The notes under the pieces are model-generated. The model was not told the origin of the DNA. It saw only the letters and a program-made list of their open reading frames with translations, and did not search any database. Below are positions 23,903-33,557 of a stretch of DNA of 64,000 bases, piece by piece. Each line of letters starts with the position of its first letter. Position 1 is the stretch's first letter. Location: positions 16,283 to 80,282 of the forward strand of contig NZ_JARXHW010000019.1 of NCBI RefSeq assembly GCF_031127805.1, read 5' to 3'. The translations under genes were made by a program, and so were the position numbers. The DNA is from Thalassobacterium maritimum. Its GTDB lineage: Bacteria; Verrucomicrobiota; Verrucomicrobiia; Opitutales; Coraliomargaritaceae.

Positions 23903-26068
23903 ATGAAACCTGATTTCAAAAACATCAGCTACGAAGCACCCAAGCCAGCCGCCACACGGGAAGAATGGAGTGCTCAGGTAGAAAAAGAAACCGGCAAGTC
24001 CGTCAAAGAGCTCGTGACCGAAACCATGGAGCAAATCGACGTCGACCCGCTCTACGGTAAGGATGCCTATCATGGCATGGAGCACCTCGACTACACAGCC
24101 GGGGTAGCCCCCTTCCTACGTGGCCCTTACGCCACCATGTATGCCTTCCGCCCTTGGACCGTGCGTCAATACGCCGGCTTCTCCACTGCGGAAGAGTCCA
24201 ACGCCTTCTACCGCCGTAACATCGCCGCGGGGCAACAAGGCCTCTCCGTCGCCTTCGACCTCGCCACACACCGTGGCTACGACTCCGACCACCCACGTGT
24301 GACCGGGGATGTCGGTAAGGCCGGTGTCGCCATCGACTCGATCCTGGACATGAATGTGCTCTTCGATCAAATCGACCTCAGCAAGGTATCCGTTTCCATG
24401 ACCATGAACGGTGCGGTGCTGCCCGTGCTGGCCTTCTACATCCTGGCCGGTCTGGAACAAGGCTGCAAACTGGAAGAGCTCGCCGGCACCATTCAGAACG
24501 ACATCCTGAAAGAGTTCATGGTGCGCAACACCTACATTTATCCGCCCACACCATCGATGCGGATCATTGGCGACATCTTCGAGTTCACCTCGCAAAAGAT
24601 GCCCAAGTTCAACTCGATCTCCATCTCTGGCTACCACATGCAAGAAGCCGGCGCCACTGCCGACCTTGAGATTGGTTACACCTTGGCAGACGGTCTGGAA
24701 TACCTTCGCACCGGCACCGAGGCGGGCCTCGACATCGACGCCTTCGCACCACGCCTCTCCTTCTTCTGGGCCATCGGTAAGAACTACTTCATGGAAATCG
24801 CCAAGATGCGCGCCGCGCGTTGCCTCTGGGCGAAACTAGTCCAGCAGTTCAATCCCAAGAACCCGAAGTCACTGGCACTGCGCACACACTCCCAAACTTC
24901 CGGTTGGTCACTCACCGAGCAAGATCCGTTCAACAACGTGACACGGACCTGCATCGAGGCCATGGCCGCTGCTTGTGGACACACTCAATCGCTCCACACC
25001 AATGCCTTGGACGAAGCCATCGCTCTGCCGACTGACTTCTCTGCACGTATTGCGCGTAACACCCAGCTCTTCCTACAAGAAGAAACTGGCATGACCAGCT
25101 TCATCGACCCATGGGGCGGCAGCTACTATGTCGAAGCGCTCACTAAGGAGCTCATGGACAAAGCCTGGGCGCACATCCAAGAGTGTGAGCAATACGGCGG
25201 CATGACCAAGGCGATCGAAGAAGGCATTCCAAAACTTCGGATCGAAGAAGCCGCCGCACGTCGCCAAGCACGGATCGACTCCGGCAAGGAAACCATCGTG
25301 GGCCTCAACAAGTATCGCCTCGAAAAAGAAGATCCACTGGAGATCCTCGACATCGACAACACCGCCGTGCGCGATTCACAAATTGAGCGCCTGAAAAAGC
25401 TCAAGGCCGAACGCGATAACGACGCTTGCCAAGCCGCCCTCAAAGCGATTACTCATAGCATGGAAACTGGCGAAGGTAACTTGCTGGAGCTGGCAGTGGA
25501 AGCCGCACGTTGCCGTGCCTCGCTGGGGGAAATCTCCGACGCCGTCGAAAACGTAGTCGGCCGCTACAAGGCCAAGATCCGCTCAATCAGCGGCGTCTAC
25601 GCCAAGGAATTCGGAACCACAACGATTATGGAAGAAGTTAAAGAACTCATCGAAAAGTTTGAAACGGAAGAAGGCCGCCGCCCTCGTATCATGATTGCGA
25701 AAATGGGCCAAGACGGTCACGACCGTGGTGCCAAAGTGGTGGCCACCGGCTACGCCGACTTAGGCTTCGATGTGGATATCGGCCCGCTCTTCCAAACACC
25801 GGAAGAGACTGCGCGCCAAGCCGTGGAAAACGATTGCCACCTGGTCGCCATGTCCTCGCTGGCTGCAGGTCACAAGACCTTGCTGCCTGAACTGATTGCC
25901 GAACTCAAAAAGCTCGGTCGTGAAGACATCATGGTTGTTTGCGGTGGTGTCATTCCCGCGCAGGACTACGACTATCTCTACGAGCAAGGCGCCAAAGCCA
26001 TCTTCGGCCCCGGCACCGTCATCCCTGACTCCGCCAAGAAAATGTTGGATCTGCTACTTGCAGAATAG
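23903..26068 (+). CDS. mutB: Methylmalonyl-CoA mutase large (alpha) subunit
   Basis: 721 residues, the catalytic adenosylcobalamin-dependent subunit that isomerises succinyl-CoA and (R)-methylmalonyl-CoA. The substrate barrel is at about 40-540 (PWTVRQYAGFSTAEESN, SVAFDLATHRGYDSDHPRV, RIARNTQLFLQEETGM). The cobalamin-binding domain is at about 590-721 with the DxHxxG motif in KMGQDGHDRGAKV, whose histidine is the lower cobalt ligand, followed by GYADLGFDVDIGPLFQTPEE and MSSLAAGHKTL. It is full length with no frame breaks. It ends the rightward operon, 28 bases before a strong terminator. Confidence 0.97.
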   Translation: MKPDFKNISYEAPKPAATREEWSAQVEKETGKSVKELVTETMEQIDVDPLYGKDAYHGMEHLDYTAGVAPFLRGPYATMYAFRPWTVRQYAGFSTAEESNAFYRRNIAAGQQGLSVAFDLATHRGYDSDHPRVTGDVGKAGVAIDSILDMNVLFDQIDLSKVSVSMTMNGAVLPVLAFYILAGLEQGCKLEELAGTIQNDILKEFMVRNTYIYPPTPSMRIIGDIFEFTSQKMPKFNSISISGYHMQEAGATADLEIGYTLADGLEYLRTGTEAGLDIDAFAPRLSFFWAIGKNYFMEIAKMRAARCLWAKLVQQFNPKNPKSLALRTHSQTSGWSLTEQDPFNNVTRTCIEAMAAACGHTQSLHTNALDEAIALPTDFSARIARNTQLFLQEETGMTSFIDPWGGSYYVEALTKELMDKAWAHIQECEQYGGMTKAIEEGIPKLRIEEAAARRQARIDSGKETIVGLNKYRLEKEDPLEILDIDNTAVRDSQIERLKKLKAERDNDACQAALKAITHSMETGEGNLLELAVEAARCRASLGEISDAVENVVGRYKAKIRSISGVYAKEFGTTTIMEEVKELIEKFETEEGRRPRIMIAKMGQDGHDRGAKVVATGYADLGFDVDIGPLFQTPEETARQAVENDCHLVAMSSLAAGHKTLLPELIAELKKLGREDIMVVCGGVIPAQDYDYLYEQGAKAIFGPGTVIPDSAKKMLDLLLAE

Positions 26069-26096
26069 TTCAACAAAAGTTCAATTCCCCTAGCAA

Positions 26097-26127
26097 AGCC
26101 CCCGACGTAAGTCGGGGGCTTTTTTTT
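26097..26127 (+). terminator. Rho-independent terminator after mutB
   Basis: A perfect 10-bp stem AGCCCCCGAC/GTCGGGGGCT (26097-26106 and 26111-26120) has a GTAA tetraloop and runs into eight T residues. It ends the mutA-mutB transcript. Confidence 0.95.
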
Positions 26128-26154
26128 GGTTCATCATTTACCCGTCCCCACAAA

Positions 26155-26206
26155 TCATTCGATGTTCAATGTTGGGCGTTTGATGTTCGACGTTCCCAGT
26201 CCTCTT
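26155..26206. repeat. Intergenic repeat, GTTCAATGTTGG...GTTCGACGTTC type
   Basis: Imperfect copies of (G/C)(A/G)TGTTC(A/G)A(T/C)GTT occur in the 275-base gap before ctaA. The reverse complement of 63771-63805 reads very similarly (ATTCAATATTGGACGTTGG, then GTTCGACGTTC), so this is a dispersed family. The rest of the gap shows no gene or tRNA. Confidence 0.55.
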
Positions 26207-26402
26207 CCAGGTCGAACTTTGAACGAAGCTAAATCCATTCATGCACCTACGCAGACTCAGCATAAGCGTATATTAGCGGTCATAATAAAAACCCACTCAT
26301 GTTCGCCTAGATACCAGAAGGAGCAAAGGTTCAGGTCAATTTGCTCTCTCAGGCTGTGCACACTTGAAATATCTGCGGCAGCCGACATGTTCGTCACACT
26401 TT

Positions 26403-27395
26403 ATGCCCGCGCTCACCCAACAACGTACGGATGGCTATAAGCCATTCTTGTTTCTTTTTTGCCTCTTTGCTCTCGCTTGGATCACACTACTACTGTTCGC
26501 GGGTGGCATGACGACGAGCATCCAAGCAGGCATGGCCTTTCTAGACTGGCCGCTCTCCAATGGCTCCATCAACCCGGATGGCTGGTTAAGCGAATCCGAC
26601 AAAATGGCGGAGCACAGCCATCGTCTGCTGGGCATGAAGATCGGCCTGCTCTCGCTCGGCTTGCTGCTATGGACTTATCTGCGCGAATCGCGTAAATGGG
26701 TGCGCACCTTGGCACGCATTCTAGTATGGGTCGTGATTTTACAAGGCGTGCTCGGAGGCTCGCGGGTACGCTTCGACCAGCTCAATATCATGAGCGATCA
26801 CAATATGCTCGCTCAGAGTTTTGCTGTCATGCATGCCTGCGGCGCGATGGTCGTATTGGGCCTCTTAGTGGCACTGACACTCGCCAACACGCGCCGCTGG
26901 ATTGAAGGCCGCGCGGGCCTCGACGTTGTGCTACCTGTAGGCGTAAAGCGCTGGGGCATCGCCGCCACCATCACCCTATTTTTGCAAATCCTCGTTGGTG
27001 CCATTATGCGACACGCAGGTGCTGGATTGGCAATTGCCACCTTTCCACTGGCCTCCAGCAACAGTCTAATACCTGCCTACTGGAACTTTGGCGTCAGCAT
27101 CCATTTCGCCCACCGCGTGGGGGCGGTCATTGTAACAGCGGTACTGCTGATCTTTCTGGGGAAGGTCTGGGGCTCACCCGCAGCCAAGCGCGCCCTGGGC
27201 TACGGCGCCTTAGTCTTGGCACTCATCCTTGGGCTGCAAATTTTCTTGGGCGCGTTGACGATTTGGACCGTAAAAAACCCCTACGCCGCCACCTTACACC
27301 AATTAGTCGGCGCTTTTCTCCTTGCCAGCACGTGGGGGCTAACTTTTCTAGCACACCACTCAGGGCGAGCTACCAACTCTCCCCATAATAACTAG
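26403..27395 (+). CDS. ctaA: Heme A synthase (COX15/CtaA family)
   Basis: 330 residues from the ATG at 26403; the open frame reaches back 13 codons to 26364 with hydrophilic residues before the first helix. About eight transmembrane helices form two four-helix halves. Each half carries the expected heme-ligand histidines: HSHRLLG and MHACGA in the first, HFAHRVGA and LHQLVGA in the second. The early motif GGMTTSIQAGMAFLDWP is characteristic. It oxidises the heme O methyl group to give heme A for the aa3-type oxidase encoded downstream. It lies 16 bases before the heme O synthase gene. Confidence 0.93.
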   Translation: MPALTQQRTDGYKPFLFLFCLFALAWITLLLFAGGMTTSIQAGMAFLDWPLSNGSINPDGWLSESDKMAEHSHRLLGMKIGLLSLGLLLWTYLRESRKWVRTLARILVWVVILQGVLGGSRVRFDQLNIMSDHNMLAQSFAVMHACGAMVVLGLLVALTLANTRRWIEGRAGLDVVLPVGVKRWGIAATITLFLQILVGAIMRHAGAGLAIATFPLASSNSLIPAYWNFGVSIHFAHRVGAVIVTAVLLIFLGKVWGSPAAKRALGYGALVLALILGLQIFLGALTIWTVKNPYAATLHQLVGAFLLASTWGLTFLAHHSGRATNSPHNN

Positions 27396-27411
27396 TGCCC
27401 CCACAACTACC

Positions 27412-28338
27412 TTGAGCTCACCGAATACACATACCAAAGACATTGCCTCCGATTCGTCCGAAACGGCGTTCTCTTTGCGCTCAAGAGTCAATGGCTATTA
27501 CGAACTCACAAAGCCTCGACTCAGTTTCATGTCGGTGATTACCGCGGTGATCGGCTACCTAGCCGCCGACCCGACGCGCGACTTTGGCGTCTTAGCCAGC
27601 CTACTCATTGGCACCTCTCTGGCAGCAGGTGGTGCCGCGGTACTCAATCAATGGCTGGAGCGCGAAGCGGACGCGCAAATGGTGCGCACTCAAGACCGCC
27701 CCATCCCATCAGGACAAATCGCTCCCTATAATGCATTGATGTTTGGCACTGGTCTCAGCGTTTTTGGCACTTACTTACTCTACGCAGGCGCCAATCCGCT
27801 GGCTGGCTTACTAACAGCAGCCACCATCGCCTCCTATGTGTTGCTATACACCCCACTAAAAAAGTTAACTACTTGGAATACTTTAGTCGGCGCCTTTCCT
27901 GGCGCGCTACCACCTCTGATCGGCTGGGCCGCCGCCGAAAATGGCATCTCCACCTTGGGTTGGATTCTGTTTTCGATTTTGTTTCTCTGGCAAATGCCAC
28001 ACTTTTTTGCCATCGCCTGGACCTATCGCAAAGATTACGAAAAAGGCGGCTTCATCATGCTGTCCAACTCAGACGAAAACGGCACCCGAGTCGCCCGCCA
28101 AGCTTTTGTTTTCGCAATCGCGCTCGTCATTAGTACACTCCTGCCTACCTTGTGGGGCTACGCGAGCTGGGGCTATGGCGCCGTCGCGCTCATTGCGGGC
28201 TGCTATATATTACGCCCCGCATGGAGGTTTCTCAAAGCAGATGTGCGTGACACCGCAGCACGGCGCCTATTTATCGCATCGATTTTCTACCTGCCCGCCC
28301 TGCTGATCCCATTGGTGTTGGATCTATGGTTAATCTAG
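27412..28338 (+). CDS. ctaB: Protoheme IX farnesyltransferase (heme O synthase)
   Basis: 308 residues from a TTG start; the first ATG in frame is inside the conserved region, so TTG is the best reading. UbiA-type prenyltransferase with nine or so membrane helices. The first allylic-binding motif is LNQWLEREADAQMVRTQDRP, with Glu in place of the more usual first Asp, and the second region is DENGTRVARQ. YTPLKKLTTWNTLVGAFPGA is typical of CtaB/CyoE. It adds a farnesyl chain to heme B, producing heme O for CtaA. It sits between ctaA and a DUF420 gene, eight bases apart. Confidence 0.93.
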   Translation: MSSPNTHTKDIASDSSETAFSLRSRVNGYYELTKPRLSFMSVITAVIGYLAADPTRDFGVLASLLIGTSLAAGGAAVLNQWLEREADAQMVRTQDRPIPSGQIAPYNALMFGTGLSVFGTYLLYAGANPLAGLLTAATIASYVLLYTPLKKLTTWNTLVGAFPGALPPLIGWAAAENGISTLGWILFSILFLWQMPHFFAIAWTYRKDYEKGGFIMLSNSDENGTRVARQAFVFAIALVISTLLPTLWGYASWGYGAVALIAGCYILRPAWRFLKADVRDTAARRLFIASIFYLPALLIPLVLDLWLI

Positions 28339-28345
28339 CTCGCAC

Positions 28346-28771
28346 ATGTCATTTACCGAATCCTTACCGACTCTAAACGCCTGCCTCAATGGCACGGCCA
28401 CTGTGCTGCTGACTGCGGGCTTTATCTGCATCAAGACCGGTCGTGAAAGAGCGCACCGCGCCTGCATGCTCAGTGCGTTTTCGGTGTCTGTCATTTTTCT
28501 GTTTTTCTACGTGCTGCACAAATGGTTGGTGCAAGGAGTCCACACCCCATTCGAGGGCGAAGGCGCCTGGCGTAGCTTCTATTATGCGATGCTGGCCAGC
28601 CACATTTTCTTAGCGATGTTGATTGTGCCCTTAATATTGACGACGCTGACACTTGCAATCAGGGGTCAGCGAGAGCGACACCGCGCATGGGCGCGCTGGA
28701 CCTTCCCGATCTGGTATTACGTTTCCGTCACAGGCGTGCTGGTCTATTGCTTTCTTTACCTCTGGTGGTAA
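28346..28771 (+). CDS. DUF420 membrane protein
   Basis: 141 residues with four transmembrane helices and conserved His-bearing segments (RERAHRACMLSAF, YVLHKW, SHIFLAMLIVPLIL, RHRAWARWTFPIWYYVSVTGV). The family commonly sits beside caa3/aa3 oxidase and heme A genes, and the Bacillus CtaM relative is needed for oxidase maturation; that link is by family. The stop codon directly abuts the convergent cupredoxin gene with no intergenic base. Confidence 0.88.
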   Translation: MSFTESLPTLNACLNGTATVLLTAGFICIKTGRERAHRACMLSAFSVSVIFLFFYVLHKWLVQGVHTPFEGEGAWRSFYYAMLASHIFLAMLIVPLILTTLTLAIRGQRERHRAWARWTFPIWYYVSVTGVLVYCFLYLWW

Positions 28772-29320
28772 TTAAGGCGACTCCACAGTCATCAGGCCGC
28801 GCATGCCAGCATACATGTGAGCGGGAAAAGAACAGAGATACTCATAGTCGCCGGGCTCTTCGGGAGCGGTGAACTCGATGGTATCGCTTTCACCTGGGCC
28901 AAGCAGTTGAGTATGCGCCACAATTTGCTCTGCAAAGTCCGCGGGAATGTAATCTTGATCCCGGGCTGCTGCGGCCGCGGTGGCAAAAGCGGCTGCATCG
29001 GCCTCGGCTGTTAGAAAGACAACATTATGCCCCATTGCGGCCTTGGGCATGCGGCCCACATTGGTGAACGTCAAACGAACGGAACTGCCCGCAGGCACGG
29101 AGAAAGATTCTAGGTTAAATTTCATACGGTCATTGCCAGTCATCTCCACTATGGTCACCCCATCTACCACCGAAATAGGATTCGCGGGAACTGCGGCGCT
29201 GCCCGAGCCGTGCGCAGCACCTCCGGCGGCCTCATGCTCGTGATGCGCATGCGAGTCAGAGGAATCACCACAGGCGGTCAAAAATAGAGGCAGGGCCCAT
29301 AAACTATATGTCATTTTCAT
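28772..29320 (-). CDS. Azurin/plastocyanin-type cupredoxin lipoprotein
   Basis: 182 residues from the ATG at 29320. The N-terminus is a lipoprotein signal ending LFLTAC, Cys17. A His-rich, low-complexity linker (HAHHEHEAAGGAAHGSG) may bind metal. The cupredoxin domain spans about 50-182 with type-1 copper ligands: His in AMGHNVVFL, then Cys, His and Met in EYLCSFPAHMYAGMRG. It is probably a periplasmic electron carrier or copper-delivery protein for the oxidase encoded divergently at 29547. Two alternative ATGs six or fewer codons away do not change the signal. Confidence 0.88.
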   Translation of the reverse strand: MKMTYSLWALPLFLTACGDSSDSHAHHEHEAAGGAAHGSGSAAVPANPISVVDGVTIVEMTGNDRMKFNLESFSVPAGSSVRLTFTNVGRMPKAAMGHNVVFLTAEADAAAFATAAAAARDQDYIPADFAEQIVAHTQLLGPGESDTIEFTAPEEPGDYEYLCSFPAHMYAGMRGLMTVESP

Positions 29321-29546
29321 GCCCCCTAGGTAGCCCAAGATCGCAAAATCGTCCAGCCTCAGATGCTAAAATTCATCAGACTGCGCACTTGGCACTACCG
29401 ACGAAGCGCAACATTTGTATTACAATTGCTTAAAGAACTGTGAAGAAATACTTGTCAGGCTCCATTACGACGCTTAATCCATCTCACTTGGCTTTCTTAT
29501 AGCCCCCCCATACCGACTATTCAATAACCTAAGAACTCACCTCACT
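29321..29546. promoter_or_regulatory. Divergent control region between cupredoxin and oxidase operon
   Basis: 226 bases separate two divergent genes of one pathway, so promoters for both must lie here. It is AT-rich around 29405-29455 (for example TTGTATTACAATTGC). I cannot pick a convincing -35/-10 pair and see no long inverted repeat. Confidence 0.4.
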
Positions 29547-30863
29547 GTGAAGACCATTTCAAACGGATTCTGCCGTTTCATTCAGTATTTTAGCGCACTC
29601 ATCGTGGTCGCCTTTTTAGGTGGCTGCAATTTGGACACTCGCATGTCCACTTTCGTGACCAAGGGTCCGATCGCTGAGGAGCAACTCAATCTATTCATGC
29701 TCACCGTTTGGGTGACAGGTATTATCTTCGTGATCGTCGGGGGTGTATTCGTCTATGCCGTCATTAAATTCCGCGAGCGTCCTAACGATGACCGCCCGAT
29801 GCCCTCACAGGGCCACGGCAACCCGCTGGTAGAAATCGGCCTGATTGGTGCATCCATCTTGCTGCTCGCGATCATCGCGGTGCCCACACTTCGGGCTATC
29901 TGGTTCACCCAGGAAACCCCGGACGATCCAGAAAGTCGCCTGGGCGCCTGGTATCAAGGCGACGACCTAGCGGAGGAAGAGGCAGAAAATCCCCTCATCA
30001 TTAAAGTGATCGGCTATCAGTGGTGGTGGGCTTTTGAATATCCACAACTCGGCATCACGACTGCCAATGAAATGATCATCCCCGCAGGTAAAGTCGTGCA
30101 CCTAGAGCTGCGCTCGATCGACGTGATTCACTCTTTCTGGTTGCCACGCATCGCGGGTAAGGTCGACCTGATCCCCGGGCGCACCAACTCCATGTGGATC
30201 CAAGCAGGCGATAATTTTGCCAAGTGGAAAGAAAAACAAGGCCTGGAAGGCGAAGGTCCGGAACTGCGCCAAGACTACGCGAAATACCTCGAAGAGGAGA
30301 TCCACGATTATTACTACGGCCAATGCGCAGAATATTGCGGCGAGTCGCATGCGCGCATGTTGTTCCGCACTACAGCGGTCGACGATCAAGCATTTGCTGA
30401 ATGGGTGGCCGACGAAAAGGCGGGCCATGGCACCCCCGACGGCAAGAGCTGGGATGAGTGGTATGCCGCTTACGAAGAAACTCCTGAAGAATTAACGGGG
30501 GATCTCAATGAAGGCCTGAAATTGTTTATGGGCCGCGCGAAGTGTGCAACCTGCCACACCGTGAACGGTAACCCGCGCGCGGTCGGCGTCGCTGGGCCCA
30601 ACCTGACCAATATCGGCTCGCGCCAGTCGATTGCAGCCGGCTGGCTCAATCACCGTGCCGAAGATGGCAGCATCGATGTCGAAAAACAATACGACAATCT
30701 TTACAAATGGATCCACGAGCCCGAAGTCGTTAAGCCCGGCAACCTGATGTGGAAAGCCAATGGTGGTGGCATCGGCGAGTTGATCGATGAACACGGCGAG
30801 CCCGCGCTACTGACCGACGAAGAAGTCAGCAAGCTTTCACTTTACCTTCAATCTCTCAAGTAG
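29547..30863 (+). CDS. ctaC: Cytochrome c oxidase subunit II fused to cytochrome c (caa3 type)
   Basis: 438 residues, GTG start. A lipoprotein-type signal (FLGGC) is followed by two membrane helices at about 50-75 and 90-115. The copper-A domain has the aromatic YQWWWAFEYP and ligands Cys260, Cys264, His268 and Met271 (CAEYCGESHARM). A C-terminal cytochrome c domain has the heme site CATCH at 333-337 and a distal Met in NLMWKANGG. It receives electrons through its own heme and passes them to subunit I. It is the first gene of the oxidase operon, nine bases before ctaD. Confidence 0.95.
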   Translation: MKTISNGFCRFIQYFSALIVVAFLGGCNLDTRMSTFVTKGPIAEEQLNLFMLTVWVTGIIFVIVGGVFVYAVIKFRERPNDDRPMPSQGHGNPLVEIGLIGASILLLAIIAVPTLRAIWFTQETPDDPESRLGAWYQGDDLAEEEAENPLIIKVIGYQWWWAFEYPQLGITTANEMIIPAGKVVHLELRSIDVIHSFWLPRIAGKVDLIPGRTNSMWIQAGDNFAKWKEKQGLEGEGPELRQDYAKYLEEEIHDYYYGQCAEYCGESHARMLFRTTAVDDQAFAEWVADEKAGHGTPDGKSWDEWYAAYEETPEELTGDLNEGLKLFMGRAKCATCHTVNGNPRAVGVAGPNLTNIGSRQSIAAGWLNHRAEDGSIDVEKQYDNLYKWIHEPEVVKPGNLMWKANGGGIGELIDEHGEPALLTDEEVSKLSLYLQSLK

Positions 30864-30872
30864 GCCTTTCAG

Positions 30873-32864
30873 ATGAGTCAAACGGAAACCGCAACACCCG
30901 CCCCTAAAACCAGCCACGCTCACCAACCGCACGTGCTCAAACCTGAGCGCAGTCGCTTGGGCCTAATGCGCCCGGACCATAGCAAGAGCGTATTCATCGA
31001 CTGGTTGACCACAGTGGACCACAAGAAGATCGGCATCATGTATGGTGCCATCGCGCTATTTTTCCTGTTTATCGGCGGCATCGAAGCCTTGATCATTCGC
31101 ACTCAGCTGATCGTGCCGGAAAACAACTTGATCTCGGCAGAGCGCTACAATCAGCTCTTTACTATGCACGGCACCACCATGATTTTCCTTGCGGTGATGC
31201 CCTTGAACTCGGCCTTCTTCAATTTCCTGATCCCCTTGCAGATCGGCGCGCGCGACGTCGCCTTCCCGCGCATCAACGCGCTGAGCCTATGGTCATTCGT
31301 GGCCGGCGCCCTGGTCATCAACTTTGGCTGGCTGCTGGAAGCGTTACAAATGATGGGGCTCTTCGCCGCATCGGGCCCGACTGCGGGCATGACCGATTTG
31401 GCACCTTCGGGGGGATGGTTTGGCTACGCCCCCTTGAGCAGTAAAGAATATTCCGGCGTCGGCACCGACTTCTGGATTATGGGCCTCCAGATTCTTGGGG
31501 TGGCCTCACTCACTGCATCCATGAATTTCATCGTCACCATCCTCAACATGCGCGCACCGGGCATGAAGATGATGCGCATGCCGGTCTTCACTTGGATGAG
31601 TTTGGTGGTGGCATTTTTGATCATCTTTGCCTTCCCAGCGATTACCATCGCCCTGGGACAACTGATGTTTGACCGCACTTTTGGCACCAACTTCTTTAAT
31701 GTCGCCGGGGGCGGACAACCCATCCTGTGGCAGCACTTGTTCTGGATTTTTGGTCACCCGGAAGTTTACATTCTGGTGCTGCCTGCCATGGGCATCATTT
31801 CGGAAGTGCTGCCGACGTTCTCGAAGAAACCACTTTTCGGCTATTCCATCGTCATTTTCTCGGGCGCGGTGATCGGCTTCCTCGGCTTCGCAGTATGGTC
31901 GCACCACATGTTCACCACAGGACTGGGCAAGGTGGCCACAGCGGCCTTCTCACTCTTAACCATGGCGATCGCGGTGCCCACCGGCGTGAAGATTTTCAAC
32001 TGGGTCGGCACCATCTGGGGCGGTCGTATTCGTTTCACCGCTCCGATGATCTTCTCCTTGGGCTTCGTCTGGATGTTTATGATGGGGGGCTTCTCCGGCA
32101 TCATGCACGCCGCAGCCCCAGCCGATGCGCAGCAGCAAGACAGCTATTTCGTGATCGCCCACTTCCACTACGTGATCATGGGCGGCATTTTCCTCGCTCT
32201 GGTATCGGGCATTTACTACTGGGTGCCCAAGGTGTTTGGTAAAATGTGGACCGGCTCACTCAGCACATGGGTGGCAGTTCTCATCGTTGTCGGCCTGAAC
32301 GTGACGTTCTTCCCGATGCACTTTCTGGGCCTGCTCGGCATGCCGCGCCGCACCCACACCTACCTGGAAGGCTTCGGCTGGTCGACTTACAATTTGGTCT
32401 GCACCCTTGGTTCCTATATTCTGGCCATCGGCATCTTGCTACTACTCGTCGACTTGATCCGTTGCTTGCGTCGTGGCGAACCGGCTGGCGATGATCCTTG
32501 GGATGCTCGCACCTTGGAGTGGGCCACCACCTCACCTCCTCAGGTTTACAACTTTGCCAAGACTCCAATCATCCCAGCACGTGACGCACTCTGGTCACAC
32601 AAGCATGGGCCCGAGGGTAAGAAGATCACCTACGAGGACGACCATGGTCATGGCATTCACATGCCGAGTAATTCATGGATGCCTTTGATCGCATCGATTG
32701 GCTTCGTGCCACTCGGATTAGGCATGACTCTGAAACAAGCGGGCGTCCCCTACATGGGCTCATTCGCCATCTTCGGCCTCTTTGTGATCACGTTGGGCCT
32801 AGCGCTCTGGGCGATCGAAGGTCCTGGCGGCTTTCACCTGCACCCGGATGAGGACGAAGCATAG
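30873..32864 (+). CDS. ctaD: Cytochrome c oxidase subunit I
   Basis: 663 residues, heme-copper oxidase catalytic subunit. Heme and copper ligands are visible: His in FTMHGTTMIFL, His and the cross-linked Tyr in FGHPEVYILVLPAMG, the HH pair in WSHHMFTTG, and the two histidines in AHFHYVIMGG. The Glu in HPEVY marks the A1 family with a D-type proton channel. The protein is about 100 residues longer than a minimal subunit I; the tail (about 560-663) carries two extra helices ending WAIEGPGGFHLHPDEDEA, as in Bacillus-type caa3 enzymes. Operon with subunits II, III and IV. Confidence 0.97.
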   Translation: MSQTETATPAPKTSHAHQPHVLKPERSRLGLMRPDHSKSVFIDWLTTVDHKKIGIMYGAIALFFLFIGGIEALIIRTQLIVPENNLISAERYNQLFTMHGTTMIFLAVMPLNSAFFNFLIPLQIGARDVAFPRINALSLWSFVAGALVINFGWLLEALQMMGLFAASGPTAGMTDLAPSGGWFGYAPLSSKEYSGVGTDFWIMGLQILGVASLTASMNFIVTILNMRAPGMKMMRMPVFTWMSLVVAFLIIFAFPAITIALGQLMFDRTFGTNFFNVAGGGQPILWQHLFWIFGHPEVYILVLPAMGIISEVLPTFSKKPLFGYSIVIFSGAVIGFLGFAVWSHHMFTTGLGKVATAAFSLLTMAIAVPTGVKIFNWVGTIWGGRIRFTAPMIFSLGFVWMFMMGGFSGIMHAAAPADAQQQDSYFVIAHFHYVIMGGIFLALVSGIYYWVPKVFGKMWTGSLSTWVAVLIVVGLNVTFFPMHFLGLLGMPRRTHTYLEGFGWSTYNLVCTLGSYILAIGILLLLVDLIRCLRRGEPAGDDPWDARTLEWATTSPPQVYNFAKTPIIPARDALWSHKHGPEGKKITYEDDHGHGIHMPSNSWMPLIASIGFVPLGLGMTLKQAGVPYMGSFAIFGLFVITLGLALWAIEGPGGFHLHPDEDEA

Positions 32865-32909
32865 CGTCAACATTTCCTAATTTTTAATTCCTAATTCTTA
32901 ATTTTCTAA

Positions 32910-33515
32910 ATGTCTGACACAGCAACAGCACATCACGACGACGGCCACCTCAGCCTGAACAACGACAACAAGAAGCTACTCATGTGGCTCTTCCTCGGTT
33001 CGGACTGCATGTTTTTCGGCACGCTCATTTCGACTCACTTGATCTACCGCAAGATCTACCCCGAGTCCTTTGACCCCACGAGCCTCTTCAGCTTGGAGCT
33101 CACCTCGTTCTCGACCTTCATCCTGCTGATGAGCTCCTTCTTGATGGCGCTGGCAGTTTCGGCCATGCACAAGGGCGAGCTTAAAAGCTTTCGCCGCAAT
33201 GTGCTGGGCGTCATCTTCTTCGGCCTGATCTTCCTCGGTTGCCAAGTCTATGAGTTCGCGCACTTCGTGCACGAGGGCCTCACCCTTTCGACAAATACCT
33301 TCGGCTCGACCTTCTACATGATGACAGGCACCCACGGTGTGCACGTCGCAATTGGTATATTTTGGCTCATCTGCATGTATTTCTACTCTCACACAGGTAA
33401 GATGGATGCACATGAGAGCGCAGTGGACGTGGAGATCGCGGGCCTCTACTGGCACTTTGTCGACATCGTCTGGATCGTCATTTTCACCGCAGTTTATTTG
33501 ATCGAGTTCATTTGA
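32910..33515 (+). CDS. ctaE: Cytochrome c oxidase subunit III
   Basis: 201 residues with five membrane helices, the short caa3/bo3 form rather than the seven-helix mitochondrial form. Typical segments are LFLGSDCMFFGTLISTHLIY, FYMMTGTHGVHVAIGIFWL and AGLYWHFVDIVWIVIFTAVYL. It supports the stability and proton-uptake path of subunit I. It begins 45 bases after ctaD; the spacer is an AT-rich run of imperfect TAATTCTTAATT copies. Confidence 0.95.
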   Translation: MSDTATAHHDDGHLSLNNDNKKLLMWLFLGSDCMFFGTLISTHLIYRKIYPESFDPTSLFSLELTSFSTFILLMSSFLMALAVSAMHKGELKSFRRNVLGVIFFGLIFLGCQVYEFAHFVHEGLTLSTNTFGSTFYMMTGTHGVHVAIGIFWLICMYFYSHTGKMDAHESAVDVEIAGLYWHFVDIVWIVIFTAVYLIEFI

Positions 33516-33557
33516 TCGATCGATTCGCACCTGTTATATTATTAAAAAACTTTGACC

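Noticed and set aside
26128..26402. tRNA or small gene in the gap before ctaA
   Set aside because: No cloverleaf, no plausible reading frame; only repeat-like words are present.
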